A stretch of DNA of 64,000 nt from Cubamyces lactineus (GCA_022376465.1 JACDTU010000011.1:1-64000); one strand, 5' to 3'. Counted from the stretch's first letter, positions 45,479 to 59,800 are shown. Notes: generated from the sequence alone by a model not told the origin. A program made the numbers and translations.

Positions 45479-47067
45479 ATGTCTCGAGCGCACCATGAAC
45501 TGCTGAAGAGGCTATGTCACAACACAGATACCCTTGAGAAGGCGAAGTCCATTCTACACACGGCGAGCATCAAGACTGCACAGGGCTCTGGCTATGAGTT
45601 GGGTCAAGGTCTGAGCGGGCTGCCTGCTATATGCGCGTACATTGCAGCGGAAGAGTGAGCAACCACGTCCTGCTCTACGTGGAATGAACAAAGCCTGACA
45701 TATTTGAAGACTCGGAGATACTGACGTGACGGAGAAGATCGCGCAAGTCGCGTCTTGTCTGAAGCCAAAGGTGTTCAAGACGACTCTCAACACGGTCAAG
45801 GCGGCGCTGTCCGCCGCTTCCGCCTCCAATCCCAGCACACCGTCCAAGTCGCGGAGGCTCGGCTACACGGAACTGCTGACCCAGAGGAAGATTGGCAGGA
45901 AGGCGGTCGTCTTGGGGTGGATGCAGGGTGCGGAGCGCACGCTCATGGCGAACCGCGAGATGCGCCGCAAGTTTGGTGCTTCGTACGACGCGCTCACGGT
46001 TGCGGTGTTCTGCTGGGCATGCCATCTCATGGGAGTACGTCGTTTGTTCCTCTGCGCTGGGATGTGCACGGTGGCTAACTCGCACGCGAGCGTAGCTAAA
46101 GGCAGAACGCATCAACGTCGAGGCTCTTCTCGAAGACTACCGCGTCTCTCAAGACCAATTCTATGAAATTACAGAGGCATTGGACGAGCTATGCCAGGAC
46201 GCCGCACAACAGATCAAGGCAGACATTGCTTCGCTCAAGTCCGGAGGCTCTCCCACGAAAGCTACTACGGCCTCCTCTAAGATACACGCTACGCCGTCCA
46301 AGCCCAAGCAGGCTACCATTACGCCCAATGATAGCATACCTCCCACGCCATCGCGTACCCCATCGAGATCCTCCACGCTGACGAGGAGTCCGTCCAAGTC
46401 TGCGTTGCGAGCTCCAAGCGCGGACCTCTCGCCGCGGAAGACGCCATCACACAAGCGCAAGGTCGCATTTGACGGGGCGCTGGAGGGTGTGGAGGAAGCT
46501 GACGAGGACGCGTTCAATGCGCTCGCGACGCCGTCGAAGCGTCAGAAGTTCTCGTCGCCCATGAAGGAGGGCCCGTCGGCTATGACGAGTACCCCGCGCA
46601 AGGCTTCGAGACTTGCACAGTCTACGACCAGCGAAGGACAGCAGGTGGGAGGTGCAGCCTCTTCCTCCCGTGAAACGCTGGATTTGTTACGACACACAAG
46701 AGAAATGGCCTCGGGGTCTATACCATCAACTCCGCGCCGTAACCGCATCACCTCCCAACCCTCCTCGACGCATTCGACACGTTCCGTACGCTCTGCCCGG
46801 TCGCAGCCTACAACGCCCACACGGCGCAAACCCGCGCTGCCGACTGTACACGAGGACGAGGAGCGCGTGAGCAGGCGGAGGTATCGTCCCGCGTTCGCAG
46901 ATACGCAGCAGTGGCTGAGGGGCGACACACGCCTGGAGAGGGCGCTGCGTCCGTGGACGGACCGATGGCGAGAGCTCGTTGGGAAGTGCGGGGGTGACGT
47001 CTGGGAGGCGGCGAAGGTGGCTAATGAGAGCAGGAGAGAAGAAGTCAGGGTCAGCGCGGCTGGTTGA
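45479..47067 (+). CDS. ORC6: Origin recognition complex subunit 6
   Basis: DNA-replication origin factor. Three exons (45479..45654, 45710..46034, 46096..47067) give 490 aa. The N-terminal half carries the TFIIB/cyclin-like ORC6 fold: KRLGYTELLTQRKIGR-like block RRLGYTELLTQRKIG and the following WMQGAERTLMANREMRRKFG. The C-terminal half is basic and Ser/Pro/Thr rich, with many S/T-P sites (STPSKS, ATPSKPK, PPTPSRTPS, SPRKTPSHKRK), typical targets of cyclin-dependent kinase. The start is the first ATG of the exon (MSRAHHELL). Fungal Orc6 sequences diverge strongly, so the call rests mainly on the cyclin-like region. Confidence 0.85.
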
Positions 47068-47337
47068 CATTGTACCTTGTGCACTCTGTGACGGATTTCT
47101 TCATCGTTGGTTGTTCAATCGCATACACTATACTGGCTTCGATGGGGCGACACTATGGCCAGGATAGTCAACACGCTTTCCGTGCGGAGACTTGTCACAT
47201 TGGTAGTCGGTACTAGGTACCACGACAATACAGGATATACAGAGCACGACGCTGAGAGTACCAGGGTAAAGTGTATCAAACAAGCAATGTAAGATGTTTT
47301 GAGGAGCATCTCGACATGGGATTTCGGATAAATCCTA

Positions 47338-48252
<915 letters not shown>

Positions 48253-48559
48253 CGTTGAGTGGTGAGGCCTGGGAGCTCGCACGTCGAGGTCGTGGTTCAG
48301 TGCGAAGCGTGTGCCAGTGATGTATGGGTGTTCTGGGTACTGCGGTGTGAGGAAACCTCTCACGCGCTCACGTGCGCGACGCGTCAGGCGCGCTGCTGCG
48401 AGCGCGTTGTGGTCTGGACTCTGAATCGCGATAAGTAAGCCTTAGCTCCTGCCACCACTGGTGGATCCTCGCTCTGAGCAGTACTCTTCATCCAGCTGTT
48501 GACAAGTGCCTTCTTACGCGTTCAAACCTAGGTCTACACGGCTCGTAGCCATCTCTGCG
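48253..48559. promoter_or_regulatory. Divergent promoter of EBP-like and guanine deaminase genes
   Basis: 307 bp between the two start codons. No clear TATA element was recognised. Confidence 0.45.
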
Positions 48560-50261
48560 ATGTCAACTAGCCAATTATTCAGAGGGGACTTCGTGCACAC
48601 ACGGAGTCTAGGATCTATCGAGATTCTGCGAGACTACCTACTGCGTGAGCGAAGTCGTCCGTCACGGGCATACAGCTAACCAGTCTCGAAACCGCTGGTT
48701 TGATGTGCACAGGGACGAATGAGCATGGGTATATCGACCACTTCGCACCTGCATCATCGCCCGAATCGCAGAGCATCTCTGCTGTACGGCACCCGATGCC
48801 CATCCCGACTGGGTCGTTCATGGTGCCTACATTCTGTGACCTCCATCTGCACGCTCCACAATTCATGTACCAAGGGACTGGCCTGCATCTGGAGCTGATG
48901 AAGTGGCTGGACGAGTATGCATTCAAGGCGGAGGAGAAACTGGACGGCGACTTGACGTTGGCCGAGAAGGTATACAAGAGACTCATCCAGCGACTGATCA
49001 TCAATGGCACCGGTACCGTGATGCTCTTTGGTACCATCAAGACCGAGACAAAGTAAACCAATAACATGCCCAGAGACTTGTCAGAATGACTGACCTTCGT
49101 TGAGTCTCCTCCTCGCACGTTTGACGCAGACAGAAGGCCCAATCAGGGCTTTCGTAGGCAAGCTGTCCATGGACATATCCTCGCGTCCTACGTACGTCGA
49201 GGCGTCAACAGAAGAGTCCCTTGCGGCCGCCCAGGACTTCTGCGATCGCTGTACGGACATGATCCGCTCTATGCCTCCTGAGCACTGTATGCATCTAGTC
49301 GAGCCAGTCCTCACCCCTCGATTCGTTCCAACTTGCTCTCCGGCGCTACTGTCAGGTCTAGGCAGTATATCCCAGCAGAAATATGTACGGATTCAAAGTC
49401 ATATGGCCGAAGCCCACGACCAGGTGCAACACGTTCGGGAAGAACGCGGAGAAGAGGATATGAACGTCTTTCTCCATGTACGTCCAGGTCCAATGCTCCT
49501 GTTCGTATCTCAGACTCACTATGCGTACGGTGGTTGCAGAGCAACTTGCTCACCTCTCGCACGGTTCAAGCGCACTGCACCTTCCTCTCCCCAGAGGACC
49601 TTCATAGGTTAGCTGCAACCGGGGCGGCAGTCGCCCACTGTCCTCTATCGAATGCCTATTTCTCGGCAGAGCCGTTTCGCCTACGCGAGGCACTCGACGC
49701 GGGGGTTCGTGTAGGGCTTGGGACAGATATCGCAGGTGGTTACAGCATCGACATAATGGACGCTATGCGTCATGCCGTCACTGTCTCCCGCATGCGCGAG
49801 GGGGCACGTATTCGCGCCAAGGAGAGAGATCAGACGGAGGAGGGTTATGGAAAGCCATTGTCCATAGACTGGAAGGAAGCACTGTACCTCGCCACGCGTG
49901 GAGGAGCTCTCGCGTTGGGCTTGCCTGATGGCTGTGGGACCTTTGTGGTTGGGGCACCGTTCGATGCTCAATGGAGTGAGTGACTTGGTATCTCTTCTTG
50001 TCGAGGGCACTTAACACAGGAAACATAGTCGAAATCATCGACAAGAGAAATGGGGAGGGTGTCGGCGGGCTCGATTTCTTCGAGTTGGAGAGAAAGCCAT
50101 GGGAGTTGACGCTAGATATGGTGGAGAAATGGTGGAGTCTTGGGTCTACCGAAAACCGCGTTGGTGTTTGGGTAAAGGGGAAGGCCATATATTGGCAGGT
50201 TAGGGACGCGGGCCCAGATGAGAAGTCAGCTTCTAGTTCAGCCACTGGCGAAATGAACTAG
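48560..50261 (+). CDS. GUD1: Guanine deaminase
   Basis: Converts guanine to xanthine in purine salvage and catabolism. Five exons (48560..48644, 48713..49052, 49105..49477, 49540..49975, 50020..50261) give 491 aa. Zinc-hydrolase motifs: CDLHLHAPQF (metal His pair), LIINGTGTVMLFGT, RIQSHMAEAHDQV, VQAHCTFLSPEDL, and GLGTDIAGGYSIDIMD (metal Asp). Length and motif order match eukaryotic guanine deaminases of the amidohydrolase superfamily. The first intron junction (LR-TNEHGYI) is less certain than the others. Confidence 0.95.
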
Positions 50262-50391
50262 ATCCCGGGAGTGTTCAGTAATCGTACAATTTGTAACGTG
50301 AACCCGCACAGTAACCTATCACAATCCCTATACAAACCATGAGAACCAGATATGACAGCGGGAAACCATGACGATGCGAGCATTGCGGTGG

Positions 50392-51529
50392 TCACTCTGC
50401 TAGGTCCGCACGCTCGAGTTCATCCCAGCTCGGAAGTCCGATGATCCCAGGAAGCTCCTTCCAAATCCTTTCCCGCGACGCGAGCACGTCTGCTTTGAAA
50501 GCCCTTCGACACGGAGCGCATACGCTCGGATCGTTAGCAAGTTCATCGATGGCCTGTACCATGTAGTGCAAGGGGCCCGTGCGAACAACCCACGAGCGAG
50601 ACAGTCGGGATCCTAAGCGTACGAACGCCTTCTGACATGCGCCCGACTCGCCCTTGCACTCCTTCTTCGGCGTCCGTGCGGTACAATCTTGACGGATGAA
50701 GTCCATGATGACGTCTATCCGGTGTTGGAACATGAGCGTGTAGTCTTGCAAGTCGCGCGAGGACAGTTCTGACGAGGGGCGTGACGGGTGCTCGACGCGT
50801 AGTTTTGGGTGATCACCGCGGAGGATATCCGGCAATGTGTATAGCGAGAGGAAGTAGATGGCGGATGGAACGATGATTTGCACATGGGTCTCGCGCGCCA
50901 GATTGAGGACGTGTAGTGGATGGACGTATGGGTACGTCAGATCGTCGACGAGAGGGGCCTTGACCGCGCGCTCAATGAAGCGATCATGTCCGGCAAGGGT
51001 ATGTGGCCATGTCCGCAGCAGGTGCCGGATCGCTTCGCGCCTGAGGTAGGCTATGAAATACTTGGTGGCAAGGCGCAGGATGCCTGCTATGCGATAGAAA
51101 TCCTGGATGCTGCGGTGTTCGAATGATCTGCAAGAGGGTGCGCACCAGAAGGGCGAGACAGCAAAGAGTGATAGTTGTCATGCATGAATACGTATCATCG
51201 CGACGCACAAGGCGGAGAGGACCGACGACGCACACTCACGCTCCGTCGTACAGCGCGCGCACCAGCGCGCTGAGCTCCGTAGGCCGATCGTACATGTGCA
51301 CCACTGGGCAGTTGTCTGTGACATCGGCGTCGTCTGGTCCCGCTTTCGCGACCTCGAACATAGACTGAAAGACTTCTGAATGTCTGGCCAGGACGCCGCG
51401 ATGCACCTTGAACGCGATCGTCGTATTTTGTGAGGCGGTGTCTTCAGCCTGAGCTAGAAGGACAATGTTCCCGTCCTCGAACCAGGGTTCGCCGCGCGAA
51501 GATGGTGGAACTGTTGAGCCAGCGACCAT
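50392..51529 (-). CDS. BTB/POZ-domain protein
   Basis: Two exons (51529..51240 and 51127..50392) give 341 aa, joined by a 112-nt intron. The BTB fold is visible in exon 1: FEDGNIVLLAQ, FKVHRGVLARHSEVFQSMF, and VHMYDRPTELSALVRALYDG, continued by FYRIAGILRLATKYFIAYLRREAI. The rest contains Cys pairs (CAPCRRAF) seen in the large Agaricomycete BTB family. Many such proteins are orphan regulators or CUL3 adaptors; no specific role can be assigned. An upstream exon cannot be excluded, because the frame stays open beyond the chosen ATG. Confidence 0.88.
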
Positions 51530-51798
51530 ACAGCAAGGCTTCCTTAGTCCGTGCAAGAACTTGTTGAGTCTGGCAGGCGGGCGGGAGATGTGAACAGTAG
51601 GGCCGCTCAGAATTGACGGTGGTGGTAGGTGTCGAGAAGTTGTAGTCCTCTAAACGCCCAATGCACGGCTATCCTGGCTCCGTTCCGCCACCGTCTCTCA
51701 GTCTTGCGCCGTGATACACCCTGTTGGACTGCTGAGAATCGAATAACGAACACCGGGAAACGGATTATACCAGAGGAACCCACCGAATCGTATAAATC

Positions 51799-54222
51799 AT
51801 GTCTCATACACCACGCACAAGTCCCTCTCGCGTGCCATCGCGCTCTAGCACTCCCGTACCCGGTCGCTCTCCGTCTCGTCTCGCACTCCCTGTCATTCGC
51901 CCAGCACCTTCCGTCTCGTCCTTGAGGGTCTATAGCCATGGATCATCTGTTGTTCACTCGCCTGTGTCGATATCACCACCAGGAACCAGCACACCGCGGC
52001 GCGAAGGCGGAGAGAGTAGCTCCGCCTCCTCTGTTACCGAAGGGATACTAGTCAAGGAGCCGGATGTCGAAGTAGAAACCATAGATGGGGAACAAGGCAA
52101 CGCTTCCGGTTCTCTCGATTCGTGTGCACGCGACGAGGAATCCAAGAAACACCTACGGGATCAACTCAGACGCACCCTGAGTAAGAAGGAATCCTTCACC
52201 GGTGAGATAGTCCTGCTACCGTGATCCTATGAAGAGACCTTACGTTCAAATAGACATTTCGAAGCTTCGGCAGCGGCATAGGGAGCAGATGTCTGCTATG
52301 CAAGAGGTTCCTCATACACCAGGCAAGGAACCCCCGGCCACATGTCCACTTTCTTGGCTCATTATTGATTTCTAGCTGAACGATACCCTCCTCGCCAATA
52401 TTTTGTTCTGACTGATGCTGGAAAACCCGTCTTCATAAGGTGAGGCAGATTGCAGCTCGTGGCAAAGTCGGATGCTAATGCGATTCAGTGGTCATGACAC
52501 AGAGGGCACTACCTCATTGATTGGGGTTATACAAGCCCTTGTTTCCATATTCTTGGATGATGGTGACAAGCTTCGCTGTATAAATGCTGGTAATACACGC
52601 ATCGTGTTCCTGTTACGGCCTCCACTTTACTACGCCTGCGTATCAGCATGGGGCGAACCAGAATCTGTCGTCAGTATTCTTACTCTGTCTTCTTATCCCT
52701 TTGCAGAACGACTAACGTCTATGAAGCAAGACCAGATTCCACCTCGAATACCTTCATTTACAAATTCTGAGCGTCGTATCAGCAGAACAACTCAGGCGTA
52801 TGTTTGAGCAACGCCGGAATTTCGACCTTCGGAGGTTATTAAGCGGTACGTAAGACACATGGTCAGCCTTTGTGGCGGAAGGGATGAGAACATATATACA
52901 GGTGCCGAGCCATTCCTCGAGTCACTATTGGCGAGGCTAGAGTGGGATCTGGCCATGAGCACGTCTTCCTTGCACTGCTTGAAGCTCGATCCTGTACTAC
53001 GAAAGGCGGTGGCTGATATCTTAGTGCCGACAACCAAGATCAAGGCGAGTGAAATCGTGAAGTATACAGTACAACCCTGCTTAGGCCCGCCCAGGACATG
53101 CTGTACGTCATTCTTGTAGCTCAAGGACGCATTATCACGTTGGTGCGGCCAAGAAAGCATTCTATTCACCCTTCCGGTACGCGCAATTGTTGCGACTTGC
53201 GTTCGGACACTTTTCTGACATGACCCTCACACACCCAAGACCTCCACATTCTGGTGAACACCGTCCACTCGTCGTCAATACTCAATTCCTCCGCTGCGGC
53301 TTCGTGGCTCCCCGTCTGCCTCCCGAAGTTCAATGCCTCCGCATTCGTTAACGCATATGTCATGTTCTTGCCCCGCAATGATGGGCAGGAATCGCCTGAG
53401 GTCGCATCGTCTTCCCAGTCATCAGACAGTGTCGCCGTCGATGCCGCTTCTGAGCAGCGGCAGCCGAGTCTCGATGATGCCTCTAGCCGAGAGAGCCTAC
53501 CCATAGGACTAGACTCTTCGCTTTCCACAGAGATCGGCTTGGTCTGTGTAAGTGGCCAAGCTGACTTTGAGGCGGTCAGAGGATGGTGTGAAGCTATTTC
53601 GCAAGTAGGCATTTTCCCTATGCAGTTTGAATTGCCTCGTTGACCAAGTGCATCCCGGACAGAAATTAGCTTCAGAAGGTCTAATCAAGAAGCTTTCTCG
53701 AGCGATCCTGGAAGGCGATACTGAATATTCAGTTTCTAGTTTAAGCGTCCCAGGGCTGCGCCACTTCCTGTATAAGTCGAGGTCGCATGTACAGATCACA
53801 ATGCCGCTCTTCGAGGAACCCTATGATACTCCCAACGAGAAGCGCCGGTACGGCATCATAGAACACTTATATTGAGCCCTACTGACCAGAGCGCCCGTAT
53901 AGCCTCATTACTCTGTATCAAACCCTGTTCGATGCCATACATGCGAAATCGGGTCAAGAGCGCACGCTGAAGCTGCAATATATCCGTACAAGCCAAGAGA
54001 GTGTGATGGGATGGGTAAGCCTGCGCCCCAGCACCGTCTTCTCTTCGAGTTACAGTTCACTCAGAATAGAATGTACAATAGATAACACAGCCGTTCGAAC
54101 TCTACCTTGCCCTATCGCCACACCTACCCAAGAGCGCAGCAGTGGGCGCGGCCAATGCGATCGCGCGATGGGTCCAGAAGGAAGAGAAGCGGCTCTTCTT
54201 GCGAGATGCCCCTGTATTCTAG
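51799..54222 (+). CDS. MON1: Vacuolar fusion protein MON1
   Basis: With CCZ1 it forms the exchange factor that loads GTP onto Rab7/Ypt7 at late endosomes and vacuoles. Eleven exons (51799..52201, 52254..52322, 52376..52439, 52489..52669, 52731..52845, 52902..53044, 53095..53176, 53240..53604, 53663..53847, 53903..54014, 54082..54222) give 619 aa. After a Ser/Pro-rich N-terminus come longin-domain blocks: RQYFVLTDAGKPVFIRSG, TSLIGVIQALVSIFLDDGD, HLEYLHLQILSVVS, LYVILVAQGRIITLVRPRKHSIHPSDLHIL, and the C-terminal FELYLALSPHLPKSAAV. The introns after 52322 and 53044 begin with GC (CAG|GCAAGG and AAG|GCGAGT) if this model is right. The boundary at 52669/52731 is the least certain. Confidence 0.94.
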
Positions 54223-54298
54223 ACGTGCCCTCAAGCAACATTCATTTATTCATCTTTGGGTGTTGGTCGCAGCCCTCATCTTGGGCGGCCCGCTAGTT

Positions 54299-56664
54299 CA
54301 TGCCCAGAGACAGCCCCATTAGGCCTATGACGACAGAAGGTACAGGTATTCGAAGAGTGCCAGTGGGTTCAATACTGGACCAGCGTGTTCCTCTGGCGGG
54401 CTATACTACTCATCTGAACCCCTGATCGATCAGCATCCCTAGTCATCGGACGGTATGCAAACCGACATCCAAACCGTAGGCCCCCCCGCACTCCTCGCCG
54501 CGATTGTTGCTTGACTGAGTGACTGGTAGGGCAATGTCGAAGGCGGCGCTGACGTAACGAAGGACTGGGAGTGGTGTTATCAGGTTGTTCAAGAACACAG
54601 TGAGCAGACCGTACGCCGCTGGCAAGAAGAGATCGATATGCTCCTCGTATATGTAAGTCTTCGTCGTACGGCTCTCTTGTCATGGATGACGAGTTCACAT
54701 TGTACCAATTGAGGCGGGTCTGTTCTCAGCCATCGTGACGGCGTTCAGTGTAGGGTCATATCCGCTCCTCCAACCTGATCAGCAAGGCGACATCCTCGCC
54801 ACGCTCTTGGTGATCTCTGCCCGCATGCATGCTCCTCCCGATGCATCCATGATTGTGGTATCTGACGAAACGGCACACCAAGAACGCGATGAACCGTTCA
54901 GTGCCCCGACGTACACAGTATGGGTCAACTCGTTGTGGTTTTCTGCACTAGTGTGCACCCTCTCCGCATCGTCTATCGCAATCATGGTCCGACAATGGCT
55001 TCGTCAATATAGCTCAGGCCTGTCGGGTAACTCTCGCACGATAGCTCGCCTGCGCCAGTACCGATACGATAATCTCCACCGATGGCGCGTCCCCCTCATC
55101 GTCACCCTGCTGCCTGTTATACTGCAGCTAGCGCTCGTCCTGTTTCTAGTAGGCCTCCTCATATTCCTTTGGGCGCTTCATAGGGTCGTCGCAGCCATTA
55201 CGTCCTTGTTCACCGTCGCAACTTTTGTCTGTATCGCGGCGGCTACGAGCATGCCGGCGCTGAAGACGGACTGCCCCTATCAATCTCCACAAGCTCAATG
55301 TCTATTCGTCACTTCTCGCTTCTTGGGGCGGGTTGCTTCGTGGTCATTAGCAGGGGCGGAAAGCATCTCCATGCTACTCAGCGGTACTGCAAACGGCCAT
55401 TCTTGGCGCGTGCTGCATCTAGACGACTCGCTGAATTGCGTCACAACTTGACACGGTGGAACGAAGTGAACGGCTGGGAGCTTCGTGAAGATCGTGCAAT
55501 GCGGCCTATCGTATCTGATATCGACCTGAGCATCTTATGGTGGACCTACCTGACTACCTTGAACAACGCTCTGCTGGAGACCGTCATCGTCCGCTGCTCA
55601 AGGAGCTTTGATGCGCTGCCTTTCCTGCGCAGTGCGTTGGGCATGTTACAGCGGACAACCGACATGGACAGCCTCTTCTGCTACTCTAGAACGGCTGAAA
55701 ACATGCATTCCCAGCATCGACATGCATAGGGACCGCAAGACGTACGCTTCCATGTGTTCCTGCTCTCCGAATGCCTCAGGTTGTTGTTGCAATGTCTCCA
55801 GACATCCAGCGCCCTTGATCCCACGATCTCACAGGATATTGTTCCTGCAATTCTTGCCCTCGTACCTCCGAGGACATGGAACAAAGGAAAAGGGTTCATC
55901 TTCTATAGCGCGCCGGTTCCTGTGATACCCCGATGTCTCATGTTGAAACTACTGGCTAATCTCGTCTGCAACAATTTCTCTCCTTCACTGGCCTTCTATA
56001 AATTGATAGTCCATCTCGACGGACTGGATATTTCTGAGCATAGGCAAGGCATTTGGACACTTGATAAAGATGTCCTCCGGTCCGGCGAGTTTGTTTTCTT
56101 TCACGACATGTTTATGTTCTAACATATGGAGCAAACACTTCAGTAGTAACTGCCTTTCCCGCGAACGCGGAACGTTGGAGTGCCCTGTTAGACTGGGACG
56201 ATATCCTTGCAACCTACCACGTCTTCAGCGCATTAACGAAGATGCTCCACGTCGTTCCCATCTGCATCTTGGACGACCAAGGCCTGGTACAAGAACTCCA
56301 GCGTGAAGTTCTGATATCGGTGGAGACCATTCTGCGTCATGTAGCCTGGCGTTCTACCTCACGCAGACGGCGCGTGCTCATGAACGCAATCGGCACGGAT
56401 GAGTTCGACGCGGATGTCGAAGATCATCCGGCCTTCCTACCGACCCTACTCCAGCTGGCATCCAACGAGTCATCCAAAGGATTGATCACAACCGGGCTGT
56501 GGGAGGCGCTAAAGGATGCGACTGACACGATCCGCATTGCCATGCAGGCAGATAGTCCGTCCAGTAGGGCGTTCTGGCTTGAACAAATCCGTGCTCTTGA
56601 CCGCACTCTGCAGGGCATCTGTGTGTACCGGCCCATCGGTGCGGAAGAGGCGAGCACGGGATAG
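54299..56664 (+). pseudogene. DUF6535-type membrane protein, splicing unresolved, possibly decayed
   Basis: The DUF6535 domain of Agaricomycetes is recognisable. A soluble lead-in (WEWCYQ...RRWQEEIDMLLVY, about 54567-54655) joins over a good intron to AGLFSAIVTAFSVGSYPLLQPD (from 54713), followed by two hydrophobic helices (SLWFSALVCTLSASSIAIMV and the LIVTLLPVILQLALVL region) and DCPYQSPQA. Downstream, coding-like segments sit in different frames: 55410-55690, 55744-56122 and 56150-56664. I could not find GT donors of the right phase between them, for example none between about 55645 and 55740. The first exon (ATG at 54299 or 54326) also does not join cleanly. The locus may be a gene with unusual splicing, a pseudogene, or contain a sequence error. 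Coordinates are approximate. Confidence 0.6.
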
Positions 56665-56893
56665 GCGTAGTACGCAGCCGCGATTCAGGCGTGGCGCATG
56701 CAATTGACAGCGGCAGAGGATTCAGGATGGGTGTCTGGTCAGTACTTTGACATCGGCTTACACCAAGCTACAACATGATATTCTTTGATTCACACTTCAC
56801 TCGAACTGCAGATATGACGAACGGGTTCCGTATAACGATGGCTAAACGCAGTACACAAAGAATGGGATACAATATATGCTACACACCACTGTT

Positions 56894-59800
56894 CTACTCT
56901 TTTGATACATCCATGTGGACAACTTCCTCCACTGGCTTGTCGTACGCAGTGTTCTTGTTGCGCCGCTCGGCGAGGAAGGCTTCTATGCGTTGCTTCAATT
57001 CGACATCTGACAATTTCGCGCATTAGCACAGCACGGACAATGGAGAATGCAAATCATCGCATACTCGGTATGACATCTTCCATGGACAAGGGCATACGAT
57101 TGAAGGGGTCCTTGGAGTCTGACAGCAAGTGTGACTTGATAGTGGACCTGTCTACAACGACTCTGGACGACGGCAGTGTGACGGGGTCCCGCATGAGGGT
57201 ATACATGAGCGGGTCTAAGTTCTATGTGAGTACGGCAGCCTAAACGCAATCAAAGATGGACTTGCCCAAGAACTCGTCCGGGATGTCCCCGAGATCGTCT
57301 TCCGCTTGCAAGGTAGCCTTAGTCTCCTCGACCTTGAGGACGAACAGACCAAGCTTCTCGATCTCGTCTGCAGACTTAAGCATCTTCCGCCGAGCGATGT
57401 CCGCAGCCTTCTCGAATAGCTCCTTCCGGTAGCTCCGCTCGTCGGCAGCGACCGCGCGCGCGAACTCGCCTTGGTCGCTTAGGTTCAGGTAGACTTGGAG
57501 GAGGTCGCTGAGGAGTTGCTTGGGGTCGAACTTGTACTTCTCCGGGTTCGACACCCTCAAGTCCTGGCAGCGCGGCCCGACGAGTGCATCCAAGTTGTAG
57601 TCCAGCATAGCCGCGAGCCTGTCGACAATCTCGGGTACCATGAATGGCGCCTTAGTCTCTCCAGTGAACAGCTTGAGGAGATCGACAGTATTGCTCCCGA
57701 GCTGGACGTAGATGCTGGTGTATCGTTCGAGCTGCCGAAGCGCAGACTCCCGTTCGCGACGGTATTGTGCCGGTTGCGCATCGAACGTTGCCCTATCCTT
57801 CATTTCAGTTTGAATCTCGTGGATCTTCGCGAGATCGGACAACGATTCGTCCAAGAGATATGTGACATCGTTGATCATGAGGTTGATGAAGCGTACGAAG
57901 CGCTCCGAGTTGTATCTGCAGATGGCTCACGATGAGTTTCGTCAGTTCGAGCGAGATACCGTCGGGCACCTACGCCGCCTCGTTCTTCAGAGCATCACGA
58001 TGCGACTGGTTGTTCCAAACTACCTTGAAGACGTGTGCAATATTCCTGCGAGAGTCTGCCGGAGAACGTTGAAGATGAATTCCTGATCTCAAAACTTCGT
58101 GACTGACTGAATTTGTCATAGAATTGAGAGCTCGCTCCCGTTTGTTCAACCTCTGCGATGGTGTTAAGATGGCTTCGAAAGACGAGGCGAACATCACTCA
58201 CCAATGTAGAAGTTCATTAAGGCTGGCATGAGATGCTTTAGGGCCATGGGGTGTGTGTTCAGGAGTGTGGTCAGCACGCTGCGTTGCTCGCTCCAATTCC
58301 AAGTTCCCATGAAGAGAACCTCGACTATCTTCGCCTTCAGGAACGGATTCTTGATGTACCAAGTCGAGGACAAGAAGGTGAGGCACCAGACGAGCATCTC
58401 ATTCTTGCCCGACAGTTCGAGGCTATTGGGGCTCGTCCTATAGGTCGCGTTAGCTAGAGTATATCAGCGGATGACGCGAGCATCTACCTGAGGATATAAA
58501 TGTGATACTCAATCACGTCTTCAATAAGATATTCGGGCAAGACCCGGAACGACGCGGGCACCTCCTTCGGTAGCGGGAGCCTAGTATTCAATGATGAGTG
58601 TGTGATTTTCAGGCAACAGTTCTATTCGGCATACTCGATCACGGGATTGGGGTGCTTCTTGTGCGGATCAACAAAGCGGATGAGCCAAGTTGAAACGAAG
58701 TTGACGAAGGAGATGGTACGGAAGACAAGCTCTGGTTCCCCGAGCTGCGCCTCATACGCCATCTGTGCTGCAAACAGCGCATCCTGCTGTGCCTAATACC
58801 GAGGTCAACAAGCGCATCATTGGCACACGAGGGCGCGTCGTCTACCTTCGCCGCGTTGATCGCTGCCTCCGTGCGGGCTTGCATAGGTGTCTACGGCATC
58901 GTTCAGCTAACACATATGATATACCAGGTAGTGATCTCACCCCTCTCCAGGATTGATCCCCATTGAGCATTTCCACATGTCGGCGGATTTCATCATATTG
59001 TCTCTGTAACTCCTCGATGACGTTGACTATCTTCTGCTGCCCAACATGGCTCGCAGCCAGCGTAATGTAGAAGATCTCGGTGATGAAGTTCGGCGGTGCT
59101 GCCAATGCACGAATGTTAGGTCAATGTGAGAAGGCAACAGGCGATGTGCGCACCGGTTGCCGGCACCTGCTGGTTGCGCCATTGCTCAGCTTCATCGTTG
59201 GTCGCGTTGATCCGAGTCTCGTCAGTGAGGTCAATCCGAGACGAATGCGCATAGTACGCTGGGTCGATGCGGTCCATCTGCATTAAAATTTGATGAACCT
59301 TGAGGAGCCTGGACAAATAGTTTCACGTGAGAACATACCTTGCTGTATGTTGCATCCATAAATGGCTCGCAGAACATCAGGAGAATGATCTGCAAGTTCA
59401 TCATGAAGCAATCCGACGATACGGTAGCTGGGTCAACCTGCCTTGAGCGTTAGCCGCAACCACAAGCATAGATGGATGTGTTGAACGAACCTGCATGCCG
59501 GCACGCTTCCGGTTGATGTTTACCGCTCGAGCGAAATATTGCAAGACGGCCTCCCTGGCGTCGGGCGATGCTCGCACTATGGAATTGATTATCTGGAACA
59601 GCGAAGCCTAGTAGATAAAACTCAGTATGACTTCACCCTTGCATTATTGAAACATGACTATAGCCAACCTGCAATGTCTTCAGTGTGCCGCGGAGACTGG
59701 CAGTCGCCGATGTCATCTCGCCTCGCGGACGCGTCTCGTGGTTAGAGAAATACGTCTTCGCGATAGAAGGCTAGCCGAATGTCAGATATCTAGACGCAGG

